From: Casuarina equisetifolia
Lineage: Eukaryota; Streptophyta; Magnoliopsida; Fagales; Casuarinaceae
Direction: 5' to 3'
DNA length: 64,000 nucleotides
Assembly: GCA_028551475.1 (NCBI GenBank)
Contig: CM052355.1
Coordinates: 25,261,580 to 25,325,579, forward strand
The notes under the pieces were generated by a model. That model was given only the letters and a program-made list of their open reading frames with translations, was not told where the DNA came from and searched no databases. Each line of letters starts with the position of its first letter. Position 1 is the stretch's first letter. Shown piece by piece: positions 58,219 to 64,000 of this stretch. Position numbers and translations under genes: made by a program.

Positions 58219-61200
58219 ATGGCTTCCGCTATTGTCTTACTCCTAGTTGCCTCTTTCTTCGTTCCTACGCATTCCTATCTCGAACCCACGGACCAAGCGT
58301 TTACCTCCCTCGTCCTTTCCCAACGAGGCCTTGATTTTCTGAAAGACTTGCTCATAGACAAGGCTGTTTCTTCAATAATTCCACTGCAACTGCCCGAATT
58401 TGAGGAATCTATGAGAATCCCTTTCGTGGGTAACGTTCTTATGGTCGTGTCAAACACCACGATATACGAAATTGATGTTTCTGAGTCGTACGTGAAGCCT
58501 GGCGAAACTGGGATTGCGATTATCGTATCAGGAGCTACTTGTAATCTGAGTATGAATTGGTATTATTCATATAGTACTTGGCTTGTACCAGTTAAGATTT
58601 CCGATAGAGGAAATGCTTCTGTTCAGGTACGGCTTACATTGTTGGATTTGGAGATGGCTTTTTGAGTGTACGCAATGGGGTGTTTGTGAATGGGAATTTG
58701 ATATCCTTATTGTGCTTCGTTTTCAGGCTTTGCCTCCAGTTTCGGAATTATAGCTGTATTTCATGGATTTTCGGGATTATAGTTATAAAGAATTCAAATT
58801 TTGGGATTTGCTTTTGATTTGTTTATTCTGTCTATTCAAATCGGAACTGAGTAACCTCGTAAGTTTGGTTGAGCCATTCTGGCTGGGTCTATACCTATGG
58901 TTTAGCTGGTTATCATCTTGCCCCACTCGGTATGCTTTTAAGTTTGGTTTGTAAGATTTATATGTTAATTTGAAAGATATGGTTGTTGTATCTTTCGTTA
59001 TTCTTTATTACCTTGAGTTCGATTATCTTAGGGAGTTCATCTTTATACTCATGTTCTTCAGCTGCAACTTGTTTTAAAATCGATGGTCAACTTACCACAA
59101 CCCTCCTCCTTTATCCACTTTTTATTTTTTATTTTTTTCTGAAATCTGAAGAAAAATCATGAGTTTCATATGTTTTTTAGAGCCTGTCTGGTTTCTCTTT
59201 TGTCTTTGTTTGCTCATTTTTACGTATCCAATCAAAAAGGAAATTTGATGGGTGCTGTTCCTGTATAAGGTGGAAGGCATGCAAGTGGGGCTTACTCTAG
59301 GCTTGGAGAATCACGAAGGAACTCTGAAGCTTTCCCTTAGGGAATGTGGTTGTTATGTTAAAGATATTTCAATAGAATTGGGTGGGGGAGCATCCTGGCT
59401 CTACCAAGGGTATGCAGTACAGTTGTTTTGATTTATTGTCTTCTGGCAATTTTCTCATTCTGTACTACAGGCTGGTAGCTTCTCTTTCCAAACGTCTACG
59501 GTAATTTTTAATTGCAATTTTGAATAGTCTTGCACTCCCTCCGAGTAAAAAGATAAGTGTCACGTTTATGCTGCTGATCTTTTTTCTTTTTTGCTTTTTC
59601 GTTTTCTGAATGATGAATTATCTGCTAGCCTTGGGCTTTTGTGATCATTGCATTCAGAAAATTAACTTAAATAACAAACCATTAGTTAACTCTTTTTGGT
59701 CTAAGCATAGAGAATCTCAGTTTTTCTTGTCCAACTTTATTTAGTACTGCCCTGTTCTCCCAATCAGCTCCATCCTTCAGTTAATGCTCTCTCTACTGAT
59801 ACCGACTAGAAGGAACCCTCTTATTTCAGTCAGCTTCGAAAAATCAACACTGACAATGCCTTCATGCATGATTTGCTGCCATTTGATAGCCTTAGCCAAT
59901 CCTTTCCTTTTCTTAGTTTTCCAACTTTGGTTCCAGTAGTACATAACATTCTTGCTATTATGCAATCAATCGGTCTTCATTCATGATGATTAAATCATCT
60001 AACTACTCATCCTAGCAGTATTAGTTCTATCTATTCATTACTGTTGTGCTTTTATCTGGTATCAGCATGTGATCTCTTCTTTTACAAACTTCAGCAGACA
60101 GGCAGGTTTAGCCCTGAAATCGGTGCTGTATAATTTGAAAAGCGGATGACTTAACCTGATAGTTCCAGATCTCAAAATTCTTATTATGGTCTACATTTGA
60201 AAACACTTTTTCTAATGAAGTATCTGTAAGGAAGATTTACATATTCTGACAAACCATGCTTCATTCCTTTTAATTCTCCAAAATCAATCGTTTGGATTAC
60301 AGCTGCCTTCTTCAAACTTTTAGATATTGGTCGGCACTACTCTTTTCTTTTTCCTTTTTTTTTTTTTTTTTTGTGGGGGGGTCACTTTTTTATTAGATGG
60401 GTAGAAACCCTTCTATGTTGTCTAGTTAAGGCTGGGTACCTTGCTTGCTCTACACAAGCAGGTCAGAAGGCTTCCTTTCTTTATTTCTTTCTCTCTATTT
60501 ATGTGTTTTGTCACTATGATGTTGAACATAATGCATATTTGTTCCTCATTTATATTCAAAACATCCTTTGGCCTCATGAAAGTGATGATTTTGGCTCTCC
60601 TTTTCCCTTGCCCTTGGGGCCACTCACTTGGCAGCAAAGGAAAAAGCATTCAAACATTCTTTACCAACAGCTTTGCTTTGCATAGCTTTTAGAAAGAAAT
60701 GATGATCATAGTAAAGATCATATGATTACATTATTGTTGCTTAACACTTATTCATGCCATGTGGCAGGATGATTGATGCTTTTGCAGATCAAATAGGATC
60801 TGCAGTGGAAAGCGCAATTACTAAGAAACTTTCAAAAGGAGTTTTGAAGTTTGATTCTTTCCTGCAAGCCCTTCCAAAAGAACTCCCAGTGGATGAAAAT
60901 GCTTCTCTGAATGTAACAGTTGTTGAAGACCCTTTATTGATTAATTCCTCCATTGGATTCGAGATCAATGGCTTATTCACAGAAAGAACAAGAGATTTAG
61001 TCCCTAAATATCGGTCTCCAAATTCAGAACCTTTGGTTTTTTGCCCAGATTCATCTAAAATGCTTGGGATTTCTTTAGATGAGGCTGTATTTAACTCAGC
61101 ATCATCCTTGTACTATAACGTAAGTCGTGAACTTTTGCAAATAACTTTTATTTATTTATTTATTTATTTATTATCAGGACACACCATAAGGATTCACATT

Positions 61201-62936
61201 TATATTGAAGAAATGTGCAACCATACTTTCTCCTATATGGTACAATGTAATAACTTTCTTTCCTATATGATCATATCTTTGTTAATGGGGAAACTACTAT
61301 TGTAGCCCATACTACTTTGTTGTCCCTAATGATATCTCATTTTGCCTAATCAATAATTTGTTTCTCTGGTAGGCAACATTTATGCGGTGGATTGTGGAAA
61401 AAATACCAGATCAGTCTCTTTTGAACACTGCTGGATGGAGATTCATTATTCCACAACTGTACAAGAAATACCCAAATGACAATATGAATTTGAATATTTC
61501 TTTTTCTTCTCCTCCAGCCGTAAGGATTGCAGAGAACACTATTGAAGCTACTGCTGAAGTGGACTTGATAATTGATGTTCTAGATGCAGGTGAAGTAATA
61601 CCAGTTGCATGCATCTCGTTGGTAAGCTTGTTGTTTGCTTTTTCTCTGCGCTCATTTGTGTTATTCTTTTTTTTCATTGCGTTTCCCTCAACAATATTTC
61701 ATTGTATCCTTTTCTATCATCCTATAATGCTTGAATATTACATGATCATTGCCAACATGATATTGATGAAATGGACTCTTTTTCTCTACTAACTGACAAT
61801 ATCAACAGTATTACTTAGTCGAAATATGACACATCTTAGGCAATACTTTTTACGTCATTTTGGTTATAAGTAGCAGATACCAGCTAATATGCATGGTGTC
61901 CACCTATAGAAAGCAATATAGGAGTAATTAAATCTAGTCATGTATAACGGTCTTTAACTGATAAATTTTGGTGGAAAAATTGAACTGAGTTGCCCTATGC
62001 TTGGTTTCTTTTCTGTTTCTGAAATGATAGTACGCAAACCCATTGAATACACGCATTAAATGTGCACCATGGTAAGATGCATCCCCCCTTCCACCTTTGT
62101 ACGTTCGGGTACCTGATGAATCCTGATTTTGCATGTAACTGCTTAAGTCATGCATAACATTAGAACATAAGACAGGAGCTCTGCTGGTTTCCATCGAGTA
62201 TCAGTAGAATCTATAAAGATTTTCATTTACTTGGTTTCCATGCTTTCATGAGATGCATAGTTCGTCCATGTTAGTTCTCACATTAACTCAGTAATAAGAT
62301 TTTTATATTTTTTAATTTTTGGTTGGGGGTGAACCACTTTTCATTAATATGTCTGATTTTAGTTCCTTTTTCCAAATTTGTCCAACTCGATAGTCTTCTT
62401 CTCCACTACAACCCCCACATTTTTTCATCTCTTTTGTTGGGCCACAATATTCACACTCATTTTCAGCATTGTTCTGTTGCTTCTGTTGAAGCAGGTAATC
62501 CGTGCTTCAGGATTAGTTAAAATTAGAGGAAATAACCTTGCTGGCAATTTGAAATTAAACGACTTCACAATGACATTGAAGTGGAGCAACATTGGGAATC
62601 TGCGGTTATATCTGATTCAGGTACTCTTAACATATAATTTACTTCCTCCCCCCCCCTCCCTTTGCCCTTCTTCTTTTTCTCCTTTATTGATAAAAGGAAG
62701 AATATCCTCTTCTGCTGCAGCCTGTGATTTGGACACTGATCCAAACTGTGTTCTTGCCGTACGCAAACTCACTCCTTGGAAAAGGTTTTCCTTTGCCCAT
62801 CATTCACGGTTTTACCCTTGACAATGCTTTGATTATTTGCTCAGACTCAAGAATTATGATTTGCAGCGATGTAGTATACAAGGCATCAAACAATTTTAGT
62901 CAGCTTCTAACCCACTTGGTATATAAGTATAGGTGA
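58219..62936 (+). CDS. BPI/LBP family protein, complete six-exon gene, 496 aa
   Basis: Exons are 58219-58626, 59270-59409, 60768-61119, 61373-61621, 62495-62620 and 62721-62936; all junctions are GT-AG and the frame is continuous. The family holds lipid-binding proteins related to animal bactericidal/permeability-increasing protein; Arabidopsis LBR-1 and LBR-2 bind lipopolysaccharide. A signal peptide is clear (MASAIVLLLVASFFVPTHSY). The N-terminal BPI barrel includes PEFEESMRIPFVGNV, with Cys108 and Cys162/164 as the likely disulphide region, and GASWLYQGMIDAF marks the central part. The C-terminal barrel ends LPIIHGFTLDNALIICSDS. The start ATG is chosen because a leader peptide follows at once. 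The last ~25 residues (after CSDVVYKASNN) are unlike the usual short tail. Predicted extracellular. Confidence 0.92.
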
Positions 62937-64000
62937 CACTTCTGAGATTCCTGGAAATGTTCATAGTTGTACATGTTATTTGATATATTTTTTTAGTTCT
63001 TTGACCTTTGAATGTGGGCATTGTAGCCAAAGCTTTGAACAGAAAAATCTCGGTGTATAATAAGCATGGACAGGTTTGATGCTTTTCCTTTTCCTGATGA
63101 CTTGCAAATTAGGTACCTTTTTCCCACTGATTCCGTTTCCCTTTCCTATCGAAGGATGAAATCTACGTACATGTAACCGGTAGGGTTTTGAGATCCTAGA
63201 AATGAGCAAATACACTAAGCAAATACGCACGAAATAAGAAAATTAAGGTGGTTTAGGCAACACCAATCCAATGCCTACCGTTGGGTGCGGAAATTCCAAG
63301 CAATCTCTCAATTTGTCAGTGTTTTTTCACCAAGAGAATTCTTCATTATCTTCGTTGGTCTAGAAAAAGCTCCCAAATGATTACTAGCTAAACCACATGA
63401 CATACTACTATGTTGTTTAGCAAATGAAATTACGAATGTCTTAATATGTACAAATGCAGATCCTTTCCCCCTCTTTCTGGTTCAAACCTTCACGTGTTTG
63501 ACAGACATAATATCGGTACGAAATCATGTGCCTGCATCTCTCGTGTTTATAGTTGCCACTGCGGCCAATCTGTCACTGTCGCATCAAAGCAGTGAGCTCT
63601 TGATTATTGCTTTGATAACAAGGTGGGAAGGGATTGCTTTAGTAGGAAAATGCTATAGCATGTGTGCCGAGGCATTTTGTTCCAAAATTGTACGTATCAT
63701 TAGGTCATGCTACATTACCATATGGGGTGTCTAGTGGGCATCTTGGCGGAGAAATGTTGTCACTTCAAGAAGTAATAAAGTTGGATGGTTCTATGTACTT
63801 ATATTGCACCAAAAAAAAAAAAAAAAACAAGACTTGCTTCCTTATGAAAATGCTAAAAACGGCTTACTATAAACAATCTTCATCACATGCAGGGTTGCTT
63901 TTATCAAACAATCCAAGAAAGTTGAAATTCGTCAAATAAAGATCGAACATGTGGAATTTGAATGGAGGACAAAATACACTAAGACCAGAAAATGAATCTT
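62937..64000. other. gene-free stretch at window end
   Basis: This holds the 3' UTR and downstream sequence of the BPI/LBP gene. A run of about 17 A lies near 63811-63827. Short open frames exist but none has a recognisable domain. Confidence 0.5.

Noticed and set aside
1..64000. CRISPR arrays, bacterial operons, tRNA or rRNA genes
   Set aside because: No regular short repeats with unique spacers, no tRNA cloverleaf or rRNA sequence was recognised; the gene structures are eukaryotic.

Overview
The window is nuclear DNA from a flowering plant, most likely a eudicot. The evidence is intron-containing genes with plant splice sites, a family-1 UDP-glycosyltransferase (UGT) cluster of the UGT85 type, a plant DUF1664 gene, a plant BPI/LBP-type lipid-binding protein gene, and many Ty1/copia LTR retrotransposons with an initiator-Met tRNA primer site. 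I could not name the species from the sequence alone.

Layout. From 1 to about 39.1 kb lies a tandem UGT array, all on the minus strand. UGT1 (1007-2545), UGT2 (3943-5481) and UGT3 (16635-18169) are intact two-exon genes. UGT4 (37590-39123) has a one-base deletion in exon 1. Two further copies are broken: psi-A (14255-14805), fused to retroelement sequence, and psi-B (27137-33441), split by an inserted copia element. A structurally complete copia element with a perfect target duplication (6050-11349) sits in the upstream region of UGT2. Older copia pieces fill most of the other gaps.

To the right of the UGT genes is a repeated block made of a UGT upstream region, a very small plus-strand gene for a secreted cysteine-rich peptide, and the 3' half of a DUF1664 gene. 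The peptide gene is intact at 40977-41129 (50 aa) and 51252-51410 (52 aa) and broken at 20785. It is too short for ordinary gene calling and is the most interesting item here: the Cys codons and the Arg/Pro of a CxCxRxPxCC core are unchanged while the rest of the mature part differs almost entirely by amino-acid-changing substitutions. Degenerate DUF1664 copies lie at about 21.8-22.8 kb and 44.0-48.9 kb. The complete 11-exon DUF1664 gene is at 53057-57539 (minus).

The right end is ordinary single-copy sequence: the DUF1664 gene diverges from a complete six-exon BPI/LBP-family gene (58219-62936, plus) across a 679-bp intergenic region. The last kilobase shows no gene.

How it fits together: the UGTs are predicted cytosolic glucosyltransferases acting on small lipophilic aglycones. 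The peptides are predicted apoplastic. The UGT-peptide-DUF1664 block has been copied at least three times and then eroded by retroelement insertions, deletions and frameshifts, as expected for a fast-evolving tandem defence or specialised-metabolism locus. The functional link between UGT and peptide is inference from co-duplication only.
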